A stretch of DNA of 64,000 nt. Source: Adineta ricciae (taxonomy: Eukaryota > Rotifera > Eurotatoria > Adinetida > Adinetidae). The stretch is from NCBI GenBank assembly GCA_905250025.1, contig CAJNOJ010000019.1, forward strand, positions 434,001-498,000. The letters run 5' to 3'. Below the pieces are notes generated by a model, which was not told where the DNA came from, did no database searches, and worked only from the letters and a program-made list of their open reading frames with translations. Positions 11,999 to 24,542 of this stretch are shown in pieces. Every line of letters begins with the position of its first letter. The stretch's first letter is position 1. A program made the position numbers and the translations under genes.

Positions 11999-12817
11999 TT
12001 ATTTGATAGGGAAAATTGATGGCTTTTTTAAAAGAAGATTATCTTTCGATGCAGAGGAGATATTCTCATTCATATATCTTTCAACCAGACACTTAGTTGG
12101 AGATTGTTGAGTATAATCAGGTTTAAATCGCTTCTTCGATGACATATTTGGATATTCTGTGATAGCGATAATCAAATCTCCACATTCTAATTGTCGACAA
12201 TTCAATCCGCAAAGAAGATGTGTATGTTTAGGTGACACCGATGACCAACAAGAGTATTGATAAACGAAAAACGGCATTTCTTGTAGGACATGGTATGATA
12301 TCTATTTAAGAACAAGAGATTCTCTTCTCGAACATCAATCGGTTGCAGTAATTACCGTTTTTTGAAGTTCATTGATATAGAATTTCAATTCCACCTTACC
12401 CGTTGATTTATCTATCGAACCAATGTAATCCACACGCGCTAGCAGACTAGAACGCGAAAAGATATGACATGACATGACATAACATAACAAGCATTTAACG
12501 ATGGTTATGACAAAAGTTATTCTTTTTCATCCCTCCTTCTTGTTCTATTCATACCTCGAGTATTGTTGACTTTGTTTGCTACTGATTAGAAAATCGTTGC
12601 TTGTCATATGCTGAATATTCTTCGCTTCTCCTGTTTCTAATTTGACTTGTGTATCGCAATGAAACTTGTCCAGAAGAATTTCATCATTCGTTGACTTTTG
12701 CGCGGCGTAAGGATTAGTTCGATGATATAGACCAGTATGTTCAGCTGGCCATGTCCGACAGGAATTCATAGTTTTCAACGGTAATGTGAAGTCATGACTT
12801 GAACCAATTGAATGCAT
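11999..12817 (-). CDS. Unrecognised protein, at least three exons
   Basis: Three exons join in frame on the minus strand. The first is 12817 to about 12555, donor GTATGA. The second starts near 12447 and reads 'LLARVDYIGSIDKSTGKVEL' then 'KFYINELQK'. The last reads 'TISYHVLQEMPFFVYQYSCW' and ends PSIFPIK at TGA/TAA near 11999. Codons are typical of neighbouring genes and splice sites are good, so I take it as real. Predicted features are a polar N-terminal half and a beta-rich C-terminal half with several cysteines ('LLCGLNCRQLECGDLIIAI'). An upstream exon is possible because the exon containing the chosen Met starts after a good acceptor (TGTCTAG) and stays open for 11 codons before it. I do not recognise the family and propose no function. 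Confidence 0.6.
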
Positions 12818-13754
12818 GTCTGCAGACAAGAGATCACGCTGGGATCTAGACAAACAAGAAAATTACAGTCACATATACTGACGACTGCCTGTCGACGAGT
12901 TTTAATCATGATTATTGTTGAGTGTGCCTCGAGATTGTGTTCGTCATATCTGAGTTGGACGACAACGAAAAGGAACTCTTTCCCTATTGATGCACTTCGA
13001 GCGGAGAACTGCGAACGACAAAAAATAGAAGAAAGAAAGAAAGAAAGGGAGGGAACAAAACTGGGAGGCATATATATAATTTTTCTCGACTTCAGACTAG
13101 TGTACTTTTTTGTCACGCACGCAGTCAACACATGTTCTGTCAAACCTATAATCATGAAAACCTGGCCTGACTCAGTTAGAAATGATATAATTCTAATCTG
13201 TTAATAACTTTGTAAGCGCGCTAGATGAACTAAAGAACTTTCCTTCACTCTCTTTCGAAAAAGCCTAAAATATTATTGCATAAATTAAACTGAGGAGCTT
13301 TTTTGACAGTTGATTGTTACTTACAGTGATATTTTTAGTACTTTGTGAAAGAAGAAAAGGTCGTCAACCCTATATTTTTCTCTGTATGTGTGTGTGTGTG
13401 TTTCTTCGCTTCTCTCTTGTTCGCATTCCTTTTTTTGCTTATATCAATATAATTCTGTCCTTTTCCAGCAAAACATATACGACGCTAGGCACAATTTGCT
13501 CTGAGTATTTCTTTTTCTTACCCATTAATCCTCTTCGCGTTCCAACCCAGAAGGAAAAACAAAATATGATCAGCTGCTAAACAGATGAGAAAATAAAAAT
13601 ACCAGAACTTTGTTCATCGGGTTCTCTTTCCACCCATTCGTGTTGACATTGCACGTTATAGATTTTTATTGTTCATAGCGGAAAAAGTACAAAGAAGGGA
13701 GAAAAAAGAAAAGAACTAAGCGATTGCGTTTCTTGTTTTGATGTTGTTGTTTTT
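12818..13754. other. Intergenic, simple repeats only
   Basis: The region contains a GAAAGAAAGAAAG tract near 13030 and a (TG)n run near 13386-13400. Open frames on both strands here show no domain and low-complexity codons. The 3' end of IFT88 lies at its right edge, and the promoter of the preceding minus-strand gene probably lies at its left. Confidence 0.45.
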
Positions 13755-16700
13755 TTAATCTGGTAGAAGTTCAGCCGCATCATCATCGTCATCGAATACG
13801 ATTGTATTTGCTTCTTTTTTGCTGATAGCGGTTTTTGGTCTCTCGCCGGCCATATGTTTAGGAAATTGATCGATATACGGACGGACAGAAACATGTTCTA
13901 CAAAGAAAAATCAATATTTGAGTACGCAGACATAGTGCACAAGTAAAACAATACCTGGTGGAGAAAACACGCCCTCTGTATTATCGAGGTCGATGGGTGT
14001 TCGTTTCTGGCGTTCGTCAGTGACTGGCAGTCGAGCGTTCAGCGAGACTAGAAATAAAATGAGGAAAGATTATATTTCGAGAAGACTTTGTTTCGTATCG
14101 TACCGTCACGTTCGGTGGACGTTACTTTTCGTCCGTGAATTATGTTGCGACTTTTCTCTGCACTTGTTTTGCGCTAAGAGGGAAAAGCGGAAGTTTTACA
14201 TTAGAACTGTCATTATTTTTGTTTTACTTGTTGTTGGACGTCTTTTCTCTTATTGACTTTCTTTAATTCATTTTCATAGAGTTCACGATCAGGTAAACTG
14301 AGATCGGTGGCGATTTTAATTAAAAATTGAATACCTAGAAGAAAAAATATATCAAATGTCACCGTTGCTTGAGGACGTCACCAAAAACAACGTAAAGCTA
14401 TTTCAAACTACACTATTAATAAAAATATCGAGTCTTTTTCTATTAAAAACACAGAACCCTAGTCAGCGTTGATATTTGACATCATATACGGTTTATTCAA
14501 GTAGACAACAGTGTCACACACAGTGAAATTCGAGAGGTACTTCTAAGAGATATTTATATCCTACAGAATAGCTGAATAAACATCGTCAAAGTTAATCTCA
14601 AAGTTCTATTATGTCAGGCATTTGCTAATTATTCGTTTTTGCAGTTGACTGCCCAATTAACTTAAAAATTTCTCATGGAAAACAGCAGATAGACTCTTTT
14701 GACCTTGAATACGTTAAAATTGTACCCGGGATGTTGCAGGAATGTACTGAAATTCTTTCAATTAAAATATTCCTATCAAACACCGAATAAAGCTTATTAT
14801 TCAACATACTCCGACAAAGATTAGTAGATTAAGATAGCAGGAATCAAGTTTGTCTCTACGTTAACAAAACACGAGTTGTCTTACAATCGGTATCATCAGG
14901 GAAATGTTGATGAATCCATTTGTATTTTTCTAATGCAGCTGTATAATCACCAACACGACGATAGCATGAAGCTACCATTAGATGCCATTTGATTTCACCA
15001 GGTCTATTCATTTCATATTGCACTCCGACGAGAAAAGAGAAAAGATATATTTACTTCACTAAGGCTGCCTGAGCACAGAATTCAACGGCTTTGCCAGGAA
15101 ATTGCGCTTCAATATAGTACGATGCAAGCCATTGTAATGTTTCCATGTCACATGGGTTATGACGATATGCCTGAATGAAAATCAGACGACAGAGTTGATA
15201 GTTCGAATGGAAATCAGGGTTGAGCGAACTTACATCAAAATAATATTGCAAAGCATCTGCTTTATCTCCTTGATTGTCGAGCAATTCACCAATATGTCTG
15301 TGTAAATAACCATCGGTTCGATGAGTACTTAACGCTTGTAAATACCTGCAAAAAAAGTCGAATATCTCGATCTTTTGAAACGAATTTCTGCTGACCAGCT
15401 TTTCGCATGATCTATATCGTTTGTTTGTTGTAATACTTGGCCCATTAAACAAAACACTTGACTATTATCTGGTTGAATAGTCATGTATTTGTGTAAATAG
15501 TCTTTGACACGTTGATATTGATTGGATTTAATCAAAGTGAGAACTAAGAGAACCTTTTCATAAGCTATTATTCAACATGCTGAAACTCACTGAGATTGTG
15601 GAGAGCTTCGACTGAACCAGCATCGATGTTGAGTGCTTCTTCGTAGTAGTATCGAGCTTTGTCATAGTCATCCTGGGCGAAACAACAATTTCCTTTATTG
15701 ATCAGAGCTAATTTCAAAGGAAAATATCGAGATTGTGGATAATAGAATTATTCAATGAGACATACAAGATGGGTTAAATTTGTCGGATCTCAGCGCTAAG
15801 TCGGCATATTTATGCGCATTATTCAAGTCTTTTTCCTAAATTTAATAAGGTCAAATAGATTAAATAATCATCGAAATCTTACCAGAAAATATAAGAATGA
15901 TAAATTAGTCGAAGCTAAAAAAGGAGAATCAATTGACATCAATATCTTCATATATCAGAAGCTCTGACAAACCTGCCCCAGCTAATCTCGCTTCAGCTTT
16001 TTCAAATTCTTTCAATGTTGCAATAGCCTAAAAGATTTCTTTTGAATCATTCACTTCGTTGGATCACATTCGTATACCTTAGAAAAATTGTCGTCACGTA
16101 AATAAGCAATAGCCTTTTGAATCTCCAGGCCGCTAGCCAGTTCCAAATAAGACGAGGCTCGTACTTGTTCAATACACCATTCATATCCTCCAACGAAATC
16201 TCCGTCTGCACTACTGCCAATCAGTTTCGCAGCAGTGATAATGACATGCTCCGCAAAACGACGTCTTGAAGAATGAATAGATGGAAACTGTCTCATGTGA
16301 AAGGTGATTCTTACCGCTTTCGCTCGTACTGTCTCAAACGATCATCACGTATTGCTTCCGATACCAGACTAGTCTGCTTGTTTTCTTTACCTATCTGCAA
16401 TTATCCAAGAGAAAATCAGTGGTCATATACGAATAATAGATCCGTCTTACTGAAATCATTGGCTCATCTTCTGACTTGACAAAAGGTATCTTCAATAATT
16501 CACTAAATGCAGCTCGTGCCTTGTCACGTTGTCCTAACGTATAGTAACACAGGAAAAGATTGAAACAACTACGATAATTTGGACGTTCTTGCGCGATCGA
16601 TTCATAAGCTTGTGTTGCTTCTGCATATTGTCCCGTAATGATATGTGTTGCTGCGATATTTTCACGAATTTTAAATCTTGAAAATGACAACAATGAATAA

Positions 16701-17938
16701 TCTTGTTTAGAGAAATTCATACTTTAAATCAGCATTCTGATCGGAGATCTGATCCAATGCCATTCGATACATTTTCAATGCTTTCACATATTGCTTGGAA
16801 TGAAGGAAAATATTGCCAATATTTAGTCGTCTATAATGAACATTCTTCTTTGAGAATTTCAACATTTTCCATAACTCACATTCGATTATGTACAGGGATT
16901 AATTTATTTTTCAGTATAACATTGTATTGGTTTAATGCTTCAGTATTCATACCACATTTTGTATACATATTTGCACAATGCAGGATCACCTAGAATTTTG
17001 TAGAAATAGTTTATAAATATGTATGATAGTCTAATGATACATACGCATCCTGTTAGGTTCAAATCTGATTCGTTCATATTTTGTTCTTCACGGTAACGGC
17101 CAAGACTCTTGTCAGTTTGCATTGCTTCTTCAGCTTTTTCAAGTGCCTAAAACAACCCTTCACCAATGAAGACTTTATATATAGTCGTCTTTTCTTACAA
17201 GTTTACTATCATTTCGTTCGTATGCCAAACAACTTTCATCCACGAGATCGATGATATGTTTTTCCATTTTACGCGCTTTGTCTTCATTACTGCGGGAGAA
17301 AGAATGCGCATAATGGATATTCAAACTATTAGAGTAGTTTCTTATACCTTTCTTCTTTCTTTTCGAATTGATTTGGTCCGGCCGTTGCAACATGACTACC
17401 AAATGCTCCGACTCCTGCCATAAAACCAGCGCCCTGTATAGCAGTTGTTGGTCGCTTCTGCGCTGTAGTTGGACGACGTGCTGTTGAGCCAAGTGGCGCG
17501 TTTCCCAAGGCATTTTGTTGCTGTTGTAGAGCAGCTTTCGATGCAGTACCTAATCGACCAGTTGCATTGGTTGTCGATACAGGCACGTCAGAATTCTTCT
17601 GTCGGGTGAATACATTTTTCATTTTCGACAAAAACCCACCCTGGGATTCAACGATCAACATGGAATTATTAGAAAAAAAAGAATATTTACCTTTTGACTA
17701 GTCTAAAATACGAGAACAGATGATAATAACGATTAAAAAAAGTGAATTAAAACCTTACTGGCGGTGCACGTCGTCCGTGACTAGTTTTCAACACGGCTTG
17801 TTGTAAATCAGTATCATATTTTAACCCCTACGAATAGTCCGGTAAACAGATTGTCTCGTCATTAATTATGCTCACTTCTGCATCTAGTAAAGGGTTATAG
17901 TCATTGAAACCTGCATAAGAATCGGGTTTATTCGTCAT
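13755..17938 (-). CDS. IFT88: Intraflagellar transport protein 88 (TPR protein, IFT-B)
   Basis: Many short exons code the whole protein. The N-terminus 'YAGFNDYNPLLDAE' and 'LQQAVLKTSHGRRAPP' match the IFT88 start (DDLYGGYNDYNPIFD / SHGRRPP), followed by a Gly/Ala/Thr-rich linker with 'RRPTTAQKRPTTAIQGAGF'. Tetratricopeptide repeats fill 17200-14880, including 'GGYEWCIEQVRASSYLELAS' and 'LEIQKAIAYLRDDNFSKAI', the family's central signature. The last TPR part 'VASCYRRVGDYTAALEKYKW' is followed by 'CIQFLIKIATDLSLPD'. The C-terminus 'GERPKTA' and 'DDDDDAAELLPD' matches the acidic LLPE end of the family. IFT88 is a core IFT-B subunit needed to build cilia. Most introns are 45-60 bp, but the one after '...DDTDC' (14334-14879) is about 545 bp. 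The start at 17938 lies 75 bp downstream of the stop of the next minus-strand gene. Confidence 0.95.
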
Positions 17939-18012
17939 CTAGAAAAATATATAAGTATCAATCTCAAAATCGGTGTAAGAAAAAAGGCAAATAGAAAAAT
18001 AAATCATTCGGA

Positions 18013-20157
18013 TTAAGATGTGTCCTTTCGACGAATGCCAATGGTTGGTTTACTCGGTTCGGGAGGATGATCACGACGATACTGGTCAACATCGGTAATC
18101 AACTAACAAATAGAATGAAATTCAGTTTGCAAATTCAAGGTAAGTAACACATGATTTACTTTCGGTAAACGAGGAACTTTTCTGTCTACAAGATAATCTT
18201 TGAATGCATCAACACCACGCATTGGAGCAAGATAAGCATTCTACGAAGAGAACAGTTTTTGTAAAGTATTTCGAAGGGAATGAAAGAATCGATTGGTTTA
18301 CTGTTTCTTCTTCTCGTACACGCGTCGCATCCTCTCGTTCAGCTTTGAGTTTCTTTGGATCTTTAAGTGATTCGGTTACTAACGATCGTTGCCATAAATT
18401 CGTAGGCAAATACCAAGCACCATAACGATATTTACGAGGTTGTGCTGTGTCGAACGATTGAGACGTTAACTTTTTCGATGCCGACAACTTCGAACTTGCA
18501 TACTACAAAGAATAGTCAAATTTATAGACAAAGGCGGTCTTCAATGACAAATGGGCAATTTTAGCCTTTCTAAATTTGAGATAGGAAAGCGTTTCGTGGA
18601 ATTAATTAACGAATAGCTCTGAAATATTGGCTTCTAGAGAAAAAAATAATTACCGATTTTGCAAATGTTGGCGTTCTTTCATCCGGTTCAGCAAGCATTG
18701 TTTCCTTTGTACCTTCTCGCAAGTCTACCGGAAGCTGCATTAAGAAGAAAAACAGAGTCAAACTTTATGATCGAGCGAACAAAAATTTATGGAATTTACT
18801 CTTGTCATCTGTACTATTTTGATCGGTACATCCAACGATGGTTTGGTATCGTAAGCAGTCGAAAACAGGTTCCGAACAACGGCTGGATCAATATCGAAGT
18901 TTGTTTCGCCACCGAGACTGTATAACCAGCTGCAGAAGTGTTCGGCAACTTTTCGCAGATGCGATTCCTGTATGAAGCGAATAGGTGTCAAAATAAGGAA
19001 AGAATCGAGATTGATAAAAGTCTACCATAGCGGAAATGGCGATCTCTTCCCGTGTAGGACCTTTGTACGTCTGCATTCGCTTTTGATTTTCAATAAACCA
19101 ACGATACGGATTCTTCAGTTTCTTTTCGTATTCGACTGAGTCCCATGCTTTTCCTGAGTCATCGTAAACAATTGTAGTTAAACCAGGTCGTCTTGTTTCC
19201 TTCTTCACTTCAACTTCCTCAGATGCTCCTGAATTCGTTTCTTCACCGGGCTTTTCTGATGCCGTTCGACCCTGATCGCTATTATCAAAGGCAGTTGCAG
19301 GAAGACTGGTTGAAGCCGAAAAAAAATCTTGACTGTCAACGGCGAAAAACTCTTGCTCTTCCTCAATCACTCGGGATAATTCACCTTCTAGCAAGCTTCT
19401 GACTTGTTCATACATCTAGACGAATCGAAAACATTTCAAATGCATACGTCTTAATTTTCTTACATTCGGAGATAGGATCTGTTGAAAATGTGGAAAGAAT
19501 GCCATCGGACGATCAAGTAAATTTGCAATATAATAATCAATTAATTGGCGACGTTTCTCCACTGTTGGTAACATTCGACTGAAAAATAATTGCCGATCTT
19601 CGAGTCGATTACGAGGATTGCACACAGATGCTTTCACTCGACGTTTTTGAGAAAATATCACCGGACCTGGACCTTTCTCTGGCTATTGAAATGAAGAAGA
19701 AAATCAAGTCTATCTCAAGGGAAGCCATCATTTGTATTTACTTCTAACATGATGTCATCATGCGGTGGTGGTAAGCCATCACGAAAGTCATCTAGACCAT
19801 CCTTGACAAATCTCCAATTTTTGGTATTCATATGACATGGATATTTCATTTTGAAACGTTCTCGATACCTAATACGCAATGAAAAGAAAGAAAGACGTAG
19901 CTCTGCGTGTCTCCATGGTAAACGATGAGCAAAAGGCAAAGAATAGAAAGCAGCGAATGAGGATTGTAATTTCTCACTTGGAATTCTTTATTGGCCTAAA
20001 GATTTTATGTTAGACTAAGTTTGAGAAAAACACAATTGATTCATCTAGGGAGCAATCATAAATACCATGGCTGAAATTTCGGTTCACGACGATGAGTTTC
20101 CACTGTAGGCAAGAGAATATATTTAAGATCGTTGCTCGCATTGCTTTTAGTTGACAT
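18013..20157 (-). CDS. FAM47-like protein
   Basis: Spliced from Met at 20157 (MSTKSNASNDLKYILLP). The N-terminal block 'CHMNTKNWRFVKDGLDDFRD', continuing 'GLPPPHDDIMLE', closely matches the N-terminus of FAM47 proteins (M.T.NW.FVK.G.DDFR). The middle is Glu/Ser-rich and probably disordered, with 'KNPYRWFIENQKRMQTYKGP'. The C-terminal part has 'KYRYGAWYLPTNLWQRSLV', which fits the 'YGAWYL.P..W' block of the family. It ends at TAA 18013-18015 after 'PTIGIRRKDTS'. Vertebrate FAM47 genes are linked to testis and nuclear functions, but the role here is unknown. It sits head-to-tail with IFT88 at only 75 bp, which may mean shared or read-through control regions. Confidence 0.8.
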
Positions 20158-20296
20158 ATCGTGATGTGATATTAGCAGTATAACTATCAAAACTCATGAC
20201 ACTTTTCCATTTCAACAATTACTATGGTTACTTACGAGTTTACATGAACAAAACTACATTTGATCGAACTGAGCTTCTTTCTCTCAGCAAGCCATA

Positions 20297-20641
20297 TTGT
20301 TCATAGACTCTAGTCCATTTTCTAAGGATCAATATCTTAGAAAACTAACACATAGATGGCAGCAGTTGTTCAACGACATTTCTGTAGTGTTTAAATCCGT
20401 GCTCGGAAAAGAAGATCATCAATTAGACATTCACTCAGTTTCAAAGGCATATATAGAAAAATCATTAAATGTCATTCTTCATTGTCATAAAAAAAGGATG
20501 CATTTGAGGCGCACCGCATCGAAGGAACTACTCATGGATTATTGTATCTTCCAGTCTATTGCATTAACTTTCATCTTTTATAGAATGTCAAAAAAATGTT
20601 TTAGCAAAAAGAAGAGAAAAAAAGGCACAATGTATGAATAA
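20297..20641 (+). CDS. Hypothetical protein (weak call)
   Basis: An open frame of 114 codons reads 'FSKDQYLRKLTHRWQQLFND' and later 'SVSKAYIEKSLNVILHCHKK', with codon use like real exons here. A nearby Met at 20246 (MNKTTFDRTELLSLSKPYC) is in another frame and could belong to the same gene by splicing or frameshift. It lies in the gap between the divergent start of the FAM47-like gene and the SoxD 3' end. No domain is recognised, and the lysine-rich end may be 3' UTR read as protein. Confidence 0.3.
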   Translation: MFIDSSPFSKDQYLRKLTHRWQQLFNDISVVFKSVLGKEDHQLDIHSVSKAYIEKSLNVILHCHKKRMHLRRTASKELLMDYCIFQSIALTFIFYRMSKKCFSKKKRKKGTMYE

Positions 20642-20939
20642 TATACATAAAAAGAATAGCATATGAATAATGAACATAAAATACAAAGAAAAAGAAGGAT
20701 AAGAAATGAGATAGATTGCGCACCGGGATTAAAACCATGCGCATAAATACAAAAAGAAAATTTGTGTACATTGAACAAAGAACAAGGCTGTTGAACATCC
20801 AATGAGATTCGCTGTATTTATTTATACATGCTTGAAAAAAACGAAGAAGAAGAGGTAACTGTCACGCACACCTGACCGGACATGAGAGAATACTGTTTAA
20901 AGCACTTCCTCTGTCTCGATAACACATCACATTGATGAA
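20642..20939. other. SoxD 3' flank, no gene
   Basis: AT-rich sequence with AAAGAAAAAGAAGG tracts and several AATAAA-like hexamers in both directions. It probably holds the 3' UTR of the SoxD gene. Confidence 0.4.
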
Positions 20940-23084
20940 TTAATCAGTAAAAATAAGATCTTTTTGTGAAGTATTACTACCATCTGAACTGCATTCATCA
21001 TTATCTAAATCAAAACGGTATTCGAATGTTTCAGACGGAAGGAAAGTCCTTACTTAAATAATGACTTCCATCAGGCGAAGATTGTTCGTCGAAAGGGCCA
21101 ATTTTTTGTTGTTTTAGCATCTGCTTGTACTCTGACCTAATTGAACACAAAACGACAGGTGAACTCGACCTTTTTCAAGATTGAAAGTCTCTTACCAACG
21201 TATTTTCTTTCCGTCAATAACGCACGTTCGTTTCGGCCGTGGTCGATAACGATAATCGGGATACTTTTCCATATGAATTTTGCTAAGCCGTGATTGTTCT
21301 TCGTAGTACGGTTGTTTTTCTTCATTACTCATCGCTTTCCAGCGGGTGCCTAAGATTTTGCTTATACTCGAATTGTGCATATCGGGACAAGCTTTGAGAA
21401 TCTTTCGTCGTTCCTCTCGTGCCCAAACCATAAATGCATTCATTGGCCGTTTAATATGATCATTTGATGATAAACTCTCATGATTTCCATTAGACGATGA
21501 TGATGATGATGTTGATAACGATAGATTATTCGATGCGATTGATTGATTTCGTTCTTTTCGATTTGTTGCGATTTGTCGAGCTAGATGAAGGAGAAAATAA
21601 AAAAGTCTTTTAGATTTCAATCTTCATGAACACATGTTCATTCGTATTGACACCGAATGTTTTCGTTAAATTGATAGTGTTCTTGTATTAATTAGCATGT
21701 AATTGACTTTGACTGTCCTAATGAATTCACTTCTTATTCGATAAACGCAAATTGATTTACATGTAACATAGTATGTCAAATATTATTCTGACATTATGAA
21801 AGAAAACAACATGTCTTTTGTTTGACGATACCCGAAGACAAAACAAATGAATATCGAATTTATCTACCTATCGATCATTTATTCATTGTTGAATAAGTAA
21901 TGTCTTTTTTTTTCTTTCATTAACATACTGTTTCGAAAAATATCTCGTTTCGTTCGTTGTATGCATGTATGATTTGGTTGAATGGTTAGTTTTCTGTCTT
22001 TATTCGATAATCATCGGTCAATATTTGAACTTACCTAACGACAACTCTTTGTCAATAGACGATTCACGATGATGATGATGATGATGATGATTGTTATTGT
22101 TGTGATTTGCATTTATTGTTTCAACTGACGACGATGATTTGACGTTTAATGGATGATGCGCAAGATGACTTGACGAAGGAGGAAACGCGAACATATTTAG
22201 ACCAGCTAGAAATGGAGACTGTAATGAAGGTCTTGAATTTCGATTATCGCTATTTTTGAGATTCTAAAGAAACAACGGTAATGGGAGCGTGAGTACCGGA
22301 TATCAACATACGATTGAATCGTTGAGAACAGATGCAGCGGATAGTTTGAGATAGTTTTGTAGATGAGTCATATTTGCAACTAAAAACAAAACCTTGGAAT
22401 GCGAAAGTTTGGCGGAGAGAGGAAAGTTTTACCAGAAAATGGTGGAAAAAATGGTTGTGAAGGGAAGAGCGCTGATGATAGCGGGAGATTCGGTGATGCT
22501 GCTGCTGAGTTCATTTCGTCGTGTGTGTTTTGTTTAACTTTTGGTTTGGTCAGATTCAATGGATGTGTATCGTCATGATTAATCGTTTTGATTTTCTCAC
22601 GTAGATGTTTTAAACTACTAATTAGACAATCGATTGTAACGAGAAGATTTTCATCGTTGTTATCAAATTGTTTCTCATCGACTAACGAATCAATTAGATT
22701 GAGAATCATTGGAATTGTTACTGATGACGAGGATACAGATGAAGCCGCAGAAGTAGATGAAGAGGAATTATTCTGCGGGAGTTTCGACTGAGAAGGATTC
22801 TTTCGACGATTTCGTTGTGGAGCTGTTATTTTAACTTCTTCGGTGGGAGATTCAGTTGACAAATGAGGAGATGTTGAATACTTCTCGTCCGAGTCATCTA
22901 TTCGAACAAAGAAAACTAAAATACATTCGAAATTCTTGCGACACTTACGTTCGTGAGCCGTTGGGGAATCATTATTGAAAATGTCCTCTGTTCTAATACA
23001 CTTCCTGATCGCTGACTCTTCTTTTGTGCATGAAGTTGAAGATGAGTCGAGTTGATCAAAGCTACACTTTCGTTTAAGCGACAT
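20940..23084 (-). CDS. SoxD-group HMG-box transcription factor (Sox5/6/13-like)
   Basis: The HMG box is plain: '[20 protein letters not shown]', '[20 protein letters not shown]', '[20 protein letters not shown]', then '[20 protein letters not shown]'. The PDMHNS.ISKILG.RWKAM and RPKRTC.(V/I)DGKK motifs are diagnostic of group D. Upstream, '[12 protein letters not shown]' gives the PLNLTK short motif found in Sox5/6 as a CtBP corepressor site. A His run (22071-22094) and Ser runs mark disordered linkers. The C-terminal exons read '[20 protein letters not shown]' and end '...SQKDLIFTD' after a 49-bp intron. The long N-terminal leucine zipper and Q-box of vertebrate SoxD are not evident; only a short possible helix near '[15 protein letters not shown]' is seen. 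The protein binds DNA in the nucleus and probably represses transcription. An intron of about 440 bp precedes the box exon. Confidence 0.93.
22071..22094 (-). repeat. CAT/ATG trinucleotide run coding poly-His in SoxD
   Basis: Eight consecutive GAT/ATC-type triplets on the plus strand read as a His run in the SoxD frame, flanked by Asn-rich sequence. Such runs are prone to length variation. Confidence 0.75.
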
Positions 23085-23532
23085 TATATATGATAATCTA
23101 AAAGAAAATCGCACTTCGAAGGTATACTTAGAGTCTCGACAAAGTTTCTCTCTTAATCGTGTCTATATTGTGTGCTACCAGTGGAAAGACAGAGAACAAT
23201 GGAAAACGCGAAGAGAAAGTAATGAGCAAAAAAAAAATCTTCTTTTCAATGTTAATCGATGTGTTCAAGTGTCATCTTGATCTACATCGATGTGAAGCCA
23301 AATAAAGGCATACATATCGTTTATAGCAAATACAATTCTGACTATTACTCTTGTTGTTTCTTTCTTCTTATTCTTCTCAATTGAAATCATTAGATTTGTT
23401 CGGTTGTTCGGACGAATAATTTATAATATGTGAGAACCACTTTTACGAGTATAAAGAGAAAAAGAAGAGAAAAAAAATCTTATATATATATGTGTGTTCT
23501 CTCTTAATTCATCTAAAAAGAAATATATATAT

Positions 23533-23638
23533 AAAAAAAAAAGAAAAAAAGAAGAAGAAGAATAAGAATAAGGAAAGAAATGGCATTGCACTTCATATTA
23601 TAATACTAAGCAAGAATCACCAGGTGATGACAGGAGAC
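23533..23638 (+). repeat. Left arm of perfect 106-bp inverted repeat
   Basis: Starts with ten A, then an A/G-rich tract, then unique sequence containing ATCACCAGGTGAT, and ends in GACAGGAGAC. Its exact reverse complement is at 24437-24542. The arms are separated by 798 bp of unrelated sequence. Confidence 0.9.
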
Positions 23639-24436
23639 ATAACAAAGTGACGATACGTGTGTATGTGAATAAGACATGTGAGCTAACATTCAAGAACAAC
23701 AATCATAGGTGAAAAACTGAAGTGATCATATATCTACCTAGAACATATATATATGTAAAATTGAATCATCATTATCATCATCCGAGTTTTATATGAACGT
23801 GTAGATATGTACGCCTTTCGAGTTGTCCTTGCATGTTTGTTAAACGATTTCAATCTTTTTCTCTCCTTCTGTATCTCGTTCTCTCTAATTACCTGTGTCC
23901 ACCATCTATTTAATAGGAATAGGGAGAAAAAAGTCGATTTAGAACTATTATATTGATCTTCTTTCTACATAATATAAGGCCGATCATGTGAAACAAATCT
24001 AGTGAAGCGAATAACGAAGAAAAAGCGAGTAGAAGACACACACACACAGAAACTTTTCACACATCTAATGCACACTTTTATTAAATATACATATTACGTT
24101 ATAAGGCAAGAACATATAATGTAAAAATAACATTCTGTACATTTTAATACTTCGTTTGCCATTCATATAGAGTAACGACAATGTGTATTGATTATTTACA
24201 CGAGAAGTGAAACCTTATGTCAAATAATACTACTCGCCAAGGGACAAAAAGAAAAGAAACACTAGAAATAATAATAATAAAGTTGTTGCAATTAAGTGGA
24301 GATATGTGACGAAGAAGGGGGTGAGAGAGACAGAGGAAAAAAGGAAGCAAAACTAACAATCATACAGAATAAATTATATGGATAGGTAAGAATATGTTTA
24401 TACATACAGACATACGCGTACGTACAAACACAAATC

Positions 24437-24542
24437 GTCTCCTGTCATCACCTGGTGATTCTTGCTTAGTATTATAATATGAAGTGCAATGCCATTTCTT
24501 TCCTTATTCTTATTCTTCTTCTTCTTTTTTTCTTTTTTTTTT
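24437..24542 (-). repeat. Right arm of perfect 106-bp inverted repeat
   Basis: Reverse complement of 23533-23638 with no mismatch found by eye. It ends exactly against the single N at 24543, which suggests an assembly join. Confidence 0.9.

Noticed and set aside
12812-13204. Overlapping plus and minus ORFs of about 130 codons
   Set aside because: Both fail codon quality and are crossed by the first exons and promoter of the minus-strand orphan gene.
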